Source: Anaerolineaceae bacterium UBA2274 (GTDB lineage Bacteria; Chloroflexota; Anaerolineae; Anaerolineales; Anaerolineaceae). From it: a DNA stretch of 64,000 nt. Location: contig DDWY01000017.1 of NCBI GenBank assembly GCA_002347705.1, positions 30,377 through 94,376 of the forward strand. The letters are read 5' to 3'. Made by a program: the position numbers and the translations under genes. Every line of letters starts with the position of its first letter. Within the stretch, counting starts at the first letter, position 1. Of this stretch, positions 45,144-54,504 are shown piece by piece. The notes under the pieces are model-generated. The model ran no database searches. It was not told the DNA's origin and saw only the letters and a list, made by a program, of their open reading frames with translations.

Positions 45144-48100
45144 TTAATGGCGTTTTCGCCGCTTTTTATTTGGGGTTTTTTCTGCAGTTGGCTTGGGTTC
45201 TGCCCCGCCGGCCGCTTTTACCGGAGCAGGCGTCGCAAGCGCGTTTTGCGCTTCGGCAGCCTTGGTCGGTCGGTAGCGGAACATGCGGCTGATTACCGTC
45301 TGACGCACCTCGGAGAGCATCTCCGTAAACAGCGTGCTCGCCTGGCTCTTATAGCGCACCAGCGGGTCGCGCTGGGCGTAAGATTCCATGCTGATCGAGA
45401 CCCGCAGGGCTTCCATGCGCGTCAGATATTCCACCCAGGTCTCTGTAATTGTGCCGAGTAATAAATCGCGGTAGATGCGATTCTGAGCCTTGTCGCCCAA
45501 AACTTCCCGGACATCTTCGTGCAGAGTCTCCGGGAGCTCCTCGATGGCTAATCCCAAAATTGCTCCGAGCTGCTCTTCACCGAGCTTTTTACTCAACCCC
45601 TCCCTGGTAGCTTTTGGCAGATCGGCAAGTTTGAAGTTATTGTTTGCCAGGTGCTGCAGCTCAAACTCCCCAAAAATTTCGGCAAGTTTCTTTTCTGCAC
45701 CCTGTAAGTGCGCCAGAATATCTTCGGTAACTTTCTCTGCCGGCTGCTTCAGCAGCTGTTCCGACATCGAGAAGAGGTAATTCAGCCTCATATAAGTCTG
45801 GAAAGTTTTGCGATGCGAACGGCTATCAAAGGCGATCCGCTTGCCTTCAGTGCTCACCTGAACCAGCTGAGCGCGCGCTTTTTCATCGCTCAGCGCAGCT
45901 TGCAGCAATTCCGGATTAGCTTCCAGGTCGCGCCGCACCTCCCCATCCGCCCCAAACAGCCGCTCCACCCGCCGATCGAGCGATTCTGCGATTTGGGAAT
46001 TAATAGTTTGGCGGACTTCTGCCCATGGGAGCTGCGCCAGATCGATGGGTTTCATTCCCCAATTGTCCCCAAAGCGTTTTTCCAGAGTCAGGAGGATGCG
46101 CCGGATAGTCGTGAGTGTCACACTGGTTCTCAAAGCTTCCTTGAGCGGTTCCTTCATGCTCAGGGGGTCTTCCATCAGGCTGCGCTGCTGCGATGGTGCC
46201 ATCTTCACCGGAGTCTGCACGATCTCGCCAATCTCTGCTGCCAGGTCGTGCTGCTCATCCGGGTCAAAGCTCTCCAGGTAGGCATCCAACATTTCATTGC
46301 GTTCTGCCAGTTGGGTTTTCATACTCTGCTCGCTGCGTTCAAAGAGCAGAGCCGCCCCCTCGCGTATGTGCTCGTTCTCACGCAACACGGCCTCTTTTGC
46401 CAATGCTGTGAGCTTATCCACCAGAGATTGCTCATCACTTGGGGTGCCGAGGTTTTCCATCACCATCTTCAGGGAGTAGCTCGGATAGCTGCCAAAGTCC
46501 GTTTGGATCGTGGGTTGGATGTCCTCCAAAAAGCCCAACAACTTCCAAGGACCTTCTACATCCTCAAGACCAGTTCGGATCCTGCTGCCAAGCTCGGTGA
46601 TCAGCATTTCGCTTACGTCTTCATGCAGATCGTCCTTGGTAAAGATCTTATCCCGCTGGCTGTAAATGCGGTTCCTCTGCGCGTTCAACACATCGTCGTA
46701 TTCCAGCAAATGCTTGCGCACATCAAAGTTTGCGCCTTCCACGCGCGTCTGAGACTGCTCAACCAGCCTGTTTACCAGCGATATTTCGATTGGCATGTTC
46801 TCATCGATCTTGAAGCGCTGCAGCAAACCTTCCATCTGTTGCCCGCCAAACATTCGCATCAGGTCATCGTCCAGTGCCAGGTAAAAGCGCGATGAGCCAG
46901 GGTCGCCCTGCCGGCCAGCGCGACCGCGAAGCTGGTTATCGATGCGGCGCGCCTCGTGGCGCTCTGAGCCAACCACATGCAAGCCGCCCAGTTCGCGCAC
47001 CTTCGCCATGTTTTCCATGTACACCAGGAAGCCGTCCACAGCCTCTTGCTGGCTCTCGTCCAGCTCCGCATTCAGTGCCTTAACCGCCTCTAAGCGCTCA
47101 GGCATGGTCATGTTGTAGGGGTCAGTGTGGGTTTTTTCCACCAGCACCTGGTTCACGCGCGAGAGCAGGCTTTCAGACAGCTCACCCCCCAGCTTGATGT
47201 CCACACCGCGGCCAGCCATGTTGGTGGCAATCGTCACCGCCCCGAACGCGCCCGCGCCGGCGATGATGAGCGATTCTTCGGTATGTTTGCGCGCGTTCAA
47301 AACCTGGTGCGGAACGCCGCTGTCAAACAAAGCCCTCAGCCGCTCCCAATCGCTTTCCTCCAACTTCAGCAGTGCCAGCAGATTCGCTTTGTTGCTTTCA
47401 TCTGCCAGGTCGAGCGCGGTCATGCCGTTTTGCATTCCAAGCCGGCGCAATTCCGGCATGCGCAGCTTGTCCAATGGTTCACTTAAAACTCTCAATTCGG
47501 GTTGATCCACAAAATCGGCTTCGTTGAGCCCCTTGGTTTTGAACCATGCCTGGCGGATCAGATTCACTTGCAGCAGTCGCCGCACCATATCTGAGCCCAG
47601 TCGCTCCGATAGCCGCTCGGAGTTCTCCACTGAGGTGGTGCCCACCAACTGCGGTCTTCCAATCACGTGATAGCGCAAGATCTCCAGCACAATCGCGCGC
47701 ACTTTGCCTTCCGTGGTGCGGTAAATTACATCAGGATAATCCTTGCGCTTGTAGAACAGGGGCTTTTTATAAGGATCGGACTCGGCATAGTAGTAGGTGT
47801 ACTTGTACCCCTCTTCGTCCTTGGCTTCCTCATCGTTCAGGCCTGAGTCCGGGCGCATTGCCTGGTATTCAAGGTTGGTCGGGATCGCAAGCACGTCCAG
47901 TCCATAGATCCGGAAGAATTCCTCTTTTTCAGTGAGGGCGGTACCCGTCATGCCAGCCAGTTTTTTATACATGCGGAAGTAGTTCTGGATGGTGATGGTG
48001 GCATGCGTGATATTCTCCGCCTGCACCTTCACGCCTTCCTTGGCTTCCACTGCCTGGTGCAGCCCGTCTGACCAGCGCCTTCCGGGCATCATGCGGCCGG

Positions 48101-49157
48101 TGAACTCGTCCACGATGATGACTTCACCGTTCTGGACGATGTATTCCTTATCCCGGCGGAAGAGGAATCTTGCCCTCAGGGACTGCTCCAGGAAGCCCAT
48201 CAAGCGCGCCTGCTCGGGGTTGATATCTTCAGGTCGCTCAGGGTCCGAAAGCGGTTCACCGAGCATCTCTTCCACGTGGGCGATGCCGACCTCCGTCAGG
48301 CTCACGGTCTGATCTTTTTCGGCGACTTCATAATCCTCGGGGTTAAGCGCCTTCACTATCTGCGCCATACGGATGTAGTTCTCCGAATCCTCATGCGAAG
48401 GACCAGAAATGATCAGCGGCGTTCGTGCCTCATCGATCAGGATATTGTCAACTTCATCGATGATGGCGAAATGATGGGGGCGCTGAACGCGCTGCTCCCA
48501 GCGCATGGTGATATTGTCGCGCAGGTAGTCAAAACCGAACTCGCTGTTGGTTCCATAGGTGATGTCCGCCAGGTAGGCTTGCTTGCGGGGCACCGGTCTG
48601 AGCAGATCGGTAGCCTCGGCTAAGGATCGCTCGGTGGGATCGAAGATGAAAGCCCGCTCGTTGCCTTCCGCGCTGCCCGCAGACTGGAGTACGCCCACAC
48701 TCAAACCCAGCATACCAAAGATTGCGCCCATCCAACGACCGTCGCGCCTCGCCAGGTAATCATTGACCGTGATCAGGTGTGCGCCTTTGCCCTCCAGCGC
48801 GTTGAGGTAGAGCGGCAGCGTGGCTGAGAGGGTCTTGCCCTCGCCAGTTCGCAGTTCCGAGATGCCCCCCTGGTGCAGGTTAATGCCGCAGATTATCTGG
48901 ACGTCGTAGTGGCGCTGCCCCAAGACACGCTTGCCGGCTTCACGCACGGTCGCGAAGGCTTCCGGCAGGAGTTCGTCGAGCGTCTCGCCCTTAGCCAGGC
49001 GCGCTTTAAACTCAAGCGTCTTGGCTCCGAGCTCCTCATCACTCAATTTCTCAAATTCTGCTTCGAGAGCGTTGATCTGGTCTACAATTATTACCAGCTG
49101 GTCTATTTTCTTTTTATGCGGATCTCCATTGAAGATCTGCCCGAGTTTTTTAAACAT
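45144..49157 (-). CDS. secA: Protein translocase ATPase SecA, large form
   Basis: A 1337-residue SecA, against about 840-950 in most bacteria. The motor has Walker A ELRTGEGKTLSATLPL near residue 101, DEVDNILIDEARTPLIISG and, in NBD2, TIATNMAGRGVDIKLGG and RGRAGRQGDPGSSRFYLALD. Extra sequence of about 100 residues lies in NBD2 between ENSERLSERL and GVPHQVLNARKHTEE, another after KLGGEL, and more in the helical scaffold/wing region. The C-terminus is a short basic tail, KKRRKRH, and lacks the usual Cys-rich zinc motif. Similar long forms occur in Chloroflexota. CAGGGA precedes the ATG, and an extended -10 lies upstream. surE follows. Confidence 0.95.
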   Translation of the reverse strand: MFKKLGQIFNGDPHKKKIDQLVIIVDQINALEAEFEKLSDEELGAKTLEFKARLAKGETLDELLPEAFATVREAGKRVLGQRHYDVQIICGINLHQGGISELRTGEGKTLSATLPLYLNALEGKGAHLITVNDYLARRDGRWMGAIFGMLGLSVGVLQSAGSAEGNERAFIFDPTERSLAEATDLLRPVPRKQAYLADITYGTNSEFGFDYLRDNITMRWEQRVQRPHHFAIIDEVDNILIDEARTPLIISGPSHEDSENYIRMAQIVKALNPEDYEVAEKDQTVSLTEVGIAHVEEMLGEPLSDPERPEDINPEQARLMGFLEQSLRARFLFRRDKEYIVQNGEVIIVDEFTGRMMPGRRWSDGLHQAVEAKEGVKVQAENITHATITIQNYFRMYKKLAGMTGTALTEKEEFFRIYGLDVLAIPTNLEYQAMRPDSGLNDEEAKDEEGYKYTYYYAESDPYKKPLFYKRKDYPDVIYRTTEGKVRAIVLEILRYHVIGRPQLVGTTSVENSERLSERLGSDMVRRLLQVNLIRQAWFKTKGLNEADFVDQPELRVLSEPLDKLRMPELRRLGMQNGMTALDLADESNKANLLALLKLEESDWERLRALFDSGVPHQVLNARKHTEESLIIAGAGAFGAVTIATNMAGRGVDIKLGGELSESLLSRVNQVLVEKTHTDPYNMTMPERLEAVKALNAELDESQQEAVDGFLVYMENMAKVRELGGLHVVGSERHEARRIDNQLRGRAGRQGDPGSSRFYLALDDDLMRMFGGQQMEGLLQRFKIDENMPIEISLVNRLVEQSQTRVEGANFDVRKHLLEYDDVLNAQRNRIYSQRDKIFTKDDLHEDVSEMLITELGSRIRTGLEDVEGPWKLLGFLEDIQPTIQTDFGSYPSYSLKMVMENLGTPSDEQSLVDKLTALAKEAVLRENEHIREGAALLFERSEQSMKTQLAERNEMLDAYLESFDPDEQHDLAAEIGEIVQTPVKMAPSQQRSLMEDPLSMKEPLKEALRTSVTLTTIRRILLTLEKRFGDNWGMKPIDLAQLPWAEVRQTINSQIAESLDRRVERLFGADGEVRRDLEANPELLQAALSDEKARAQLVQVSTEGKRIAFDSRSHRKTFQTYMRLNYLFSMSEQLLKQPAEKVTEDILAHLQGAEKKLAEIFGEFELQHLANNNFKLADLPKATREGLSKKLGEEQLGAILGLAIEELPETLHEDVREVLGDKAQNRIYRDLLLGTITETWVEYLTRMEALRVSISMESYAQRDPLVRYKSQASTLFTEMLSEVRQTVISRMFRYRPTKAAEAQNALATPAPVKAAGGAEPKPTAEKTPNKKRRKRH

Positions 49158-49235
49158 ATGTTATTCCCTGTGAGTCATTAATTTCATCAATTTTGGGCTG
49201 CCAAAACCATCGGTTTCAGTTTCCCGCAATGGGAG

Positions 49236-49244
49236 ATTATAGCA
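49236..49244 (-). promoter_or_regulatory. secA: Extended -10 promoter of secA
   Basis: On the minus strand TGC directly precedes a perfect TATAAT, an extended -10 element. The -35 region is poor, as is usual for this type. It lies about 80 bases upstream of the secA ATG. Confidence 0.65.
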
Positions 49245-49345
49245 TACCGCCTGCGCGAAGGTTTACGCCGCAGACAGTTCAGGCATTTATAAGGAACAGT
49301 TCGCAGGCCAGATTCTTGTAGTTCGTAGTTCGTAGTAGTTCGTAG

Positions 49346-49370
49346 GCCGGATTGTGTTGTTCAATCCGGC
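49346..49370. repeat. GCCGGATTG/CAATCCGGC hairpin
   Basis: A perfect nine-base inverted repeat with a seven-base loop, preceded by short GTAGTTC repeats. It lies in the secA-C11 gap (49158-49393). No T-run follows, so it is not a clear terminator. Confidence 0.5.
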
Positions 49371-49393
49371 ATCAGGTGGCAGGTGTTTGTTCT

Positions 49394-49525
49394 GGCGGTG
49401 GGTTGGCTTTCAAACGTCGTTATGAAGACAGGCTCTATGACGCCAACACACCCTACAACCATTGCATCCCCAAAATCGTTGGTCAGCGTGTGGAATTAAT
49501 TAGAGCCCACATGGCACGTAAATAA
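49394..49525 (+). pseudogene. Transposase C-terminal remnant
   Basis: An open stretch with no start encodes FKRRYEDRLYDANTPYN, then GQRVELIRAHMARK and a stop. The pattern Tyr-Asp-(x)n-Thr-Pro-Tyr followed by a basic helix resembles the end of DDE integrase-type transposases of the IS481/ISNCY kind. The rest of the gene is absent. I am not certain of the family. Confidence 0.4.
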
Positions 49526-49552
49526 AAACCAGGTCTGCGATTGCAGACCTGG
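49523..49552 (-). terminator. Terminator after the C11 peptidase
   Basis: CCAGGTCTGC and GCAGACCTGG form a perfect ten-base stem with a four-base loop. On the minus strand it is followed by TTTTTATT. It lies 18 bases after the peptidase stop. Confidence 0.92.
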
Positions 49553-49570
49553 TAATGAACAAAAGCTAAA

Positions 49571-52135
49571 TTACTGAACCGTTACGGTCGTATACACTGG
49601 CGTCACGTTCCCATTCAGATCCGCCACCAGGAAACCGACCAGGTAGTCCCCGCTCGGCAGCCATTCCTGCTTCCACTGGAACGGCTGGCTGCCAAAGGTC
49701 AGGGTTTCTCCGTCGCTGTTGGAAATCTTGCTGACCGCTCCATTGGCATCCAGGTCCAGCCACTTGTAGGAGATCGTGAAGGTATCTCCCGGATTCGGAG
49801 TGATTTCAGAGGCATCACCAGCAGTGGTAGTCCCCTTAAATCCCATCACCTGGAATAAATACTCATCCTTGAAAAGAAGTTGGGCTGCGCGGGTTTCGCC
49901 CGTTTCGCTGAAGGTGTAGGTGCCATCCACCGCATAAACCGCCTGCTCAGCCGAAGCCCCGTAGGAGACCGGGTTGAGCAGCGCGATACCTGATTCAGTG
50001 CCATTGGTGATGGTAAAAACGAGCGGCTCAAACTCAAAATTGAGTCTAAAAGTTTGCGCGTCTGGCCAGATGGGGTAATAAACGCCCCCCTCAGTACCGG
50101 TGGAAGGACTTTCAACATAATCCGTATCCGCCACAAAAATGCTATTCGAAGCCGTATCAACCAGGCCTGTAAAGAGATAAATATAGCCGATGTTTTCGCC
50201 CGTGATAGTCGTGCTGAGAGTGATCGCATCGCCCGGGGCGACCCTGTTGGCAGTCGCGCTGATGTCAGAAACCGAAAATGTGCCCGCCCCCGGTATCTGG
50301 CTGGCACGGCTGATATTCACCGCTTCCATAGCATTCGCCGTGAACTGCCTTCCGCCATAGTGATAACCCAGGAAATCATCCCAGAGGGATGCCCGGCTGA
50401 AGCTGTTTGCAATCACCGAGTAGGATGCCATGCCCGTGGAGGCATTGCTGTAAAGCTGGGAATTGGGGAAGTAGATGGCAATTCCAGTGGAACCGGGTTT
50501 GGACGGACCGTGCTTCTCCGCCACCACTACGCGCGAAAGAGCACTCAGGATGTTATTTGCCTGCTGGCGGGTGGCGCTGTCGCCGGCATACTTGGCCGTC
50601 AGCGCCGCAAAGTGTCCCAGGTCGATGAATGAGGGTGGCACATTCGTGCCGAATATTGAGCTGTAGGACTGCGCGTAAGTGCGCGCCTGCGCCACCGCCC
50701 GCTGGTCCAGGCTCTGCATGTGGTAGGAAAATTGATTAAGCGCGTTCAGCAATAGCGGCAGGTTCTCAAGATTCACTGCCGTCAGCGTGATGTTCTGCTC
50801 AAGCTGGGTCGCTAACTGCTGCGCGCTCATGCGATTAACGAACCATCCGCCACTGCTGGAATTTTGTGCCAGGAATTCCGCGCGTGCCTGGTCATCGACC
50901 ACGCGCTGATCCTGGTTGATGTAGGAATCCACAATATTCGCTGCGATCTCTTCCGTAGTCACGTCCGGGTTGTAGACCATCAGGCTCAGAAAGGCAGTGT
51001 AAGCCCAACCCAAGCCCGGTTCCGTTTCCTCGGATGCCACGGCATAGCGCGCGTAAGGTGCCAGCGCGGTATAGACTTCCATCTGGCTCATCAGGCAGGC
51101 ATCCAAACCGATCAGGTCGAATTTGTCGATCCCGGTGGTCTGAATTGTTTTAGCCAGTGCGTCCTCGAGTTCGTTGAGATAGATAATGTCATCCTTCATC
51201 GCCGAAACCAAAGGCGCATTGCTGCTGCGGTCACGCTGAGCGGGAGAAGGATCGCTCCAGCCGCCCGGCCATCCCATCCCGTGGTCCGACATGATCAGGA
51301 TGTGCTTGTCTGCTGGGAAGCTCTGGATCGCCCAGGTCAGGAAATCTGAAAGCGTATTGGCATCGCCCATATTCTTCTCGCCCAGATCCATTATCAGTTC
51401 GGAGCCAAGATTGTTAAGGTCATTGTCATATGTCACCAGGTAACGGCGGGTTGAGTCCCAGTTGCCATCCCCCGAGTAGCCCCCGCGGAAACGGTCCACC
51501 TGGCTGACAATCATCACCTGATCGGTGGAGCCGATCATCTCCATTTCATTGAGGTCCATCATGATGTCGCGTTCAAGCGCATGGTCATCCGCATCCTGGT
51601 ACATCATCACCAGCCATTTCTGCCCGGAATTTTCGCCGGTGTTGATAGCTGTCGGCCAGGGTGTGTTCGTAGCAAGCGGTTGTGTTGGCTCAGTGTAAGC
51701 TGGCACGCTTTGCCCGGGATCCTGCTCAGGACCAGTCAGCCCTGAAAGTAGCGATCCGCCCTGGCAGCCTCTTAATAGGAAGTAGAGCACGATTGCCAGG
51801 ATGATAATGCCAAAGATCCCACCGCAACTTTTCTTGCTCCCACTGGAGCTGGTAAGACCTCCAAGCCCTCCCGTGCCGCCCGAGCTGCCCGAACCGCCTA
51901 AGCCTCCGAGCAATCCCCCCAGACCCCCTAAACCACTGCTTCCGCTGGATGAGGAACCGCTTGGGTAACTCCCAGTGGTTTGATCAGACCCACCCGAATA
52001 GGTTGGCCTGGTAGGTTTGGCGCTCGGCTTGGCCGCGCCGGCCGGCTTGCGAACCGGTCGTTCCGCCTGTGTGGTCGGACGATTACTGCTCTTGCGCCGG
52101 CGGCCTGCATTTACTTCAGGGGTTTGATTAGACAT
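49571..52135 (-). CDS. Membrane-anchored clostripain-family (C11) peptidase
   Basis: An 854-residue protein. The N-terminal 100 residues are low-complexity, with Pro/Arg/Ser and a Gly/Ser-rich stretch of the form GLGGLGGLLGG. A single membrane helix (FGIIILAIVLYFLLRG, about 108-123) would place the rest outside the membrane. The C11 domain (about 165-480) has catalytic His285 in IMSDHGMGW and Cys347 in GLDACLMSQMEVY. The C-terminal third is beta-rich, Ig-like, with TNGTESGIALLNP and PGDTFTISYKWLD. C11 enzymes cleave after Arg or Lys; the target is unknown. ATG 52135 follows GGAAGG at five bases. It is followed by a strong terminator. Confidence 0.9.
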   Translation of the reverse strand: MSNQTPEVNAGRRRKSSNRPTTQAERPVRKPAGAAKPSAKPTRPTYSGGSDQTTGSYPSGSSSSGSSGLGGLGGLLGGLGGSGSSGGTGGLGGLTSSSGSKKSCGGIFGIIILAIVLYFLLRGCQGGSLLSGLTGPEQDPGQSVPAYTEPTQPLATNTPWPTAINTGENSGQKWLVMMYQDADDHALERDIMMDLNEMEMIGSTDQVMIVSQVDRFRGGYSGDGNWDSTRRYLVTYDNDLNNLGSELIMDLGEKNMGDANTLSDFLTWAIQSFPADKHILIMSDHGMGWPGGWSDPSPAQRDRSSNAPLVSAMKDDIIYLNELEDALAKTIQTTGIDKFDLIGLDACLMSQMEVYTALAPYARYAVASEETEPGLGWAYTAFLSLMVYNPDVTTEEIAANIVDSYINQDQRVVDDQARAEFLAQNSSSGGWFVNRMSAQQLATQLEQNITLTAVNLENLPLLLNALNQFSYHMQSLDQRAVAQARTYAQSYSSIFGTNVPPSFIDLGHFAALTAKYAGDSATRQQANNILSALSRVVVAEKHGPSKPGSTGIAIYFPNSQLYSNASTGMASYSVIANSFSRASLWDDFLGYHYGGRQFTANAMEAVNISRASQIPGAGTFSVSDISATANRVAPGDAITLSTTITGENIGYIYLFTGLVDTASNSIFVADTDYVESPSTGTEGGVYYPIWPDAQTFRLNFEFEPLVFTITNGTESGIALLNPVSYGASAEQAVYAVDGTYTFSETGETRAAQLLFKDEYLFQVMGFKGTTTAGDASEITPNPGDTFTISYKWLDLDANGAVSKISNSDGETLTFGSQPFQWKQEWLPSGDYLVGFLVADLNGNVTPVYTTVTVQ

Positions 52136-52233
52136 GACCACCTTCCAATCTTTGCTTAACTATTAGATGAGCTATAGTAAGTATTTTAATCCATTAAATA
52201 ATGGGGGGAAATGCCCTAAAACCGTGCCTGGCC

Positions 52234-53301
52234 TCAAGGTTTAATGATGTTCGTTCCCGCATCTGATGGATGCGAGTGGTCATGACCCTCTTCGTCTTCC
52301 TTATGATGGGCATGAAAGTGACTGTGAGTGTATTCGACCGTGTCCGAAACGAGATCGCTCCCAACGCTTTTGACCTCGATTTTGGTGTGTTTATGGAGAT
52401 GCGTATGCTGGATGCTGATGGTATCAGTGATCAAAAACCAGGTGGCAGCAGCCATCAGGATCAAACCCACCCAAAAACTGATTATCGGAAGCGCCTGGAA
52501 AATCAGGAAAGAGAACATCACCCCCAAAAACGGAGCAATGGCATAGTACGCGCTGGTTTTTGCGGCGCCAAGCTGCATCTGCGCTTTGACGTAGTAATTG
52601 ATGCTCAAACCATAAGCCACGAAGCCAAGCAGCATCGTTAGCAGGATAAAACCAATCTGTGGAAAAGCTTCTCGTGTCAGTAAAGCCAGAATCAAAGAAC
52701 CGAAACCTGAACCAATCCCCTTGATGATAACGATATCCGAACTGGTTCGGTTGGAAAGCTTACGGGTGAAGTTGTTTTCGAGCCCCCAGGCGGTGCTTGC
52801 TGCCAGGATCAACAGCGAGCCGCTCGAAAATCGAAAAGCCGAAAAATCTTCCAGCGAAAGGAGCACACTTGCCAGTGTTACCAACACAATCCCAATCCAG
52901 AGTCTTCGGGAGATCGCTTCCTTGAACAGCAGTAAAGCGATCAATGACGTGGCAACGATCTCGAAATTGTTCAGCAGTGAGGCATTCGCCGCCAGGGTCC
53001 TTCTCAGACCAAACATCAACAGTGCGGGTGCGAGAATGTCCAGCAGGACCATTCCGAGGATGTAAGGCTTTTCATCTTTTGTGACAGTAGCAAAGGTCCT
53101 GTCTTTTGGTTTAGTGCGAAAATACCACAGCCCAAGCATCCCCAGCCCCGCCCCGAGATACAAAAACGCTGCCATGAAAAATGGCTCCACGGATTCTAAA
53201 AGCAGCCGTGAGAAGGGCATGTTCAGCGCGTAGAGAGCGGCCGCAAGGAACGCGAACGCGGTTGCCTCGCGCAGATTGTTGGATTTCTTTCGACCTGGCA
53301 T
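52234..53301 (-). CDS. EamA/DMT transporter with His-rich C-terminal tail
   Basis: A 355-residue inner-membrane protein of the drug/metabolite transporter superfamily with ten hydrophobic segments and two EamA repeats. The first repeat has YALNMPFSRLLLESVEPFFM, the second STAWGLENNFTRKL. Residues from about 300 to the end are a polar His-rich tail, QHTHLHKHTKIEV, then TVEYTHSHFHAHHKEDEEGH and DHSHPSD. Such tails bind Zn, Ni or Co in ZIP, CDF and nickel proteins, and are not a usual part of EamA transporters. Substrate is unknown; a metal or metallophore link is inferred. It is alone, with a terminator upstream. Confidence 0.85.
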   Translation of the reverse strand: MPGRKKSNNLREATAFAFLAAALYALNMPFSRLLLESVEPFFMAAFLYLGAGLGMLGLWYFRTKPKDRTFATVTKDEKPYILGMVLLDILAPALLMFGLRRTLAANASLLNNFEIVATSLIALLLFKEAISRRLWIGIVLVTLASVLLSLEDFSAFRFSSGSLLILAASTAWGLENNFTRKLSNRTSSDIVIIKGIGSGFGSLILALLTREAFPQIGFILLTMLLGFVAYGLSINYYVKAQMQLGAAKTSAYYAIAPFLGVMFSFLIFQALPIISFWVGLILMAAATWFLITDTISIQHTHLHKHTKIEVKSVGSDLVSDTVEYTHSHFHAHHKEDEEGHDHSHPSDAGTNIIKP

Positions 53302-53321
53302 GCTTCTATTTTCCCATATAA

Positions 53322-53352
53322 ATCAAAAGCCGGCTTAAATAAAGCCGGCTTT
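53322..53352 (-). terminator. Terminator after the SPFH gene
   Basis: AAAGCCGGCTT and AAGCCGGCTTT form an 11-base stem around a five-base loop. On the minus strand it is followed by TTGATTTAT. It lies between the SPFH stop and the EamA start. Confidence 0.8.
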
Positions 53353-53441
53353 GGTTAGCTAAGACCAGAATTATTTGCGGTAAATAAGTCAAGTCTATCA
53401 CCCGTCAAAAAGGGTGAGTTTTTACAGGTATACAGACACTC

Positions 53442-54299
53442 TTATTCTGGTTCCTGGGCAGGCAGGTCGAGAAAACGTGAGATATCGATCATCATGTCGT
53501 TCCCGCTGCTCATCACCTGGGGCAGGATCCCGTTCCACTTGGTCAGGAAGAGATACTGGAGGTACTCTGGCGTCAGTGCGCCGGTGACGTTGAGCGCTTT
53601 TTGGGCGTCTGCCTGACCCTTCGCCTGGGCAATTACCGTCTGGGCGTCAATCTCCGCCTGCGCCAGCTTCTGCTTGGAGGTTTCAACCTGCTGCTGGGCT
53701 ACCTGTTTGGCTTCAATCGCCTGCTGGTACTCCACGGAAAAGTCAAAGTTGACGATGTTGAAATTTTCAACAATGATGAAATACTGTTCCAACTGCTTTG
53801 TCAGCTCTTCTTCTGCCAAAAGCCGGACTTCGTCACGCTTGGTGATCAGCTCTTCGGCTGTAAACTGGGCTGTCACGGCTTTGAAAGTATTCTGAATGGC
53901 CGGAGCAACGATGATGTTGGCATAATCCGCGCCAATTTTTTCAAAAACGTCCTTCGCGCGGCTGCCATCCAGGTGATAGTTAACCGCAATCAGCGATGTT
54001 ACTACCTGGAGGTTTTCGGACATAGCCGTTGCCTGCACTTCATCCTTCTGAGTGCGCACGTTCATCAAAACGACACGTTCCACGAAGGGTAGTTTAATAT
54101 TGATGCCGGGATAAGAAACACGATCGACCGCGCTAAAGCGCAGAACCACGCCAATGTTGCCGGCGGGAACTTCATAAAACAGCGATGTTGCCAGAATAAT
54201 CACTGCCAGGGCAATCAAAATAATCGGTACAACCCGCTTGTTTAACTTCGGGCTCTTAGCGGGGTTTGAATTTGCTGTTGAAAATTTTCCATCGAACAT
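53442..54299 (-). CDS. SPFH (prohibitin/HflC-like) membrane protein
   Basis: A 285-residue protein with an N-terminal membrane helix (VVPIILIALAVIILATSLFY, about 23-42) and an SPFH domain (about 45-205): VPAGNIGVVLRFSAVDRV, then VRTQKDEVQATAMSENLQVV and VNYHLDGSRAKDVFEKIG. A coiled coil rich in Gln, Ala and Lys follows (about 180-240), as in prohibitin and HflC/K. Such proteins form membrane scaffolds and often regulate FtsH or lipid domains. The role here is not known. AGAGGTGA precedes the ATG. It is alone. Confidence 0.88.
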   Translation of the reverse strand: MFDGKFSTANSNPAKSPKLNKRVVPIILIALAVIILATSLFYEVPAGNIGVVLRFSAVDRVSYPGINIKLPFVERVVLMNVRTQKDEVQATAMSENLQVVTSLIAVNYHLDGSRAKDVFEKIGADYANIIVAPAIQNTFKAVTAQFTAEELITKRDEVRLLAEEELTKQLEQYFIIVENFNIVNFDFSVEYQQAIEAKQVAQQQVETSKQKLAQAEIDAQTVIAQAKGQADAQKALNVTGALTPEYLQYLFLTKWNGILPQVMSSGNDMMIDISRFLDLPAQEPE

Positions 54300-54491
54300 A
54301 GTGTCACCTCTCTAAAATTAATTATTCCAGATATTTATAAGAGTTGCGATAGATTATCTAAGGTTAGTGAAAAATCTGTTGCAGGATATCAGAAATAAGA
54401 AAAGGACACACACACGCGTTCCCTTCCGTATGCGTCGGGTTGGTCAATCCCAAATATGGTCAGGTCTTCCCAATTCCATCACTTAACTTGA

Positions 54492-54504
54492 TACAATAGC
54501 CGGC
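54492..54504 (+). promoter_or_regulatory. -10 element for a likely leaderless transcript
   Basis: TACAAT is followed by seven bases and the ATG of the MFS gene, as at 36291. No ribosome site precedes the ATG, and the -35 match is weak. Confidence 0.5.

Noticed and set aside
45708..46895. Long plus-strand open frame opposite secA
   Set aside because: It is antisense to the secA C-terminal region; the minus-strand frame is clearly SecA, and the antisense protein has no recognisable motif.
53398..53418. Hairpin TCACCC/GGGTGA as a terminator
   Set aside because: The T-run follows on the plus strand, where no gene lies upstream; the stem is only six base pairs.
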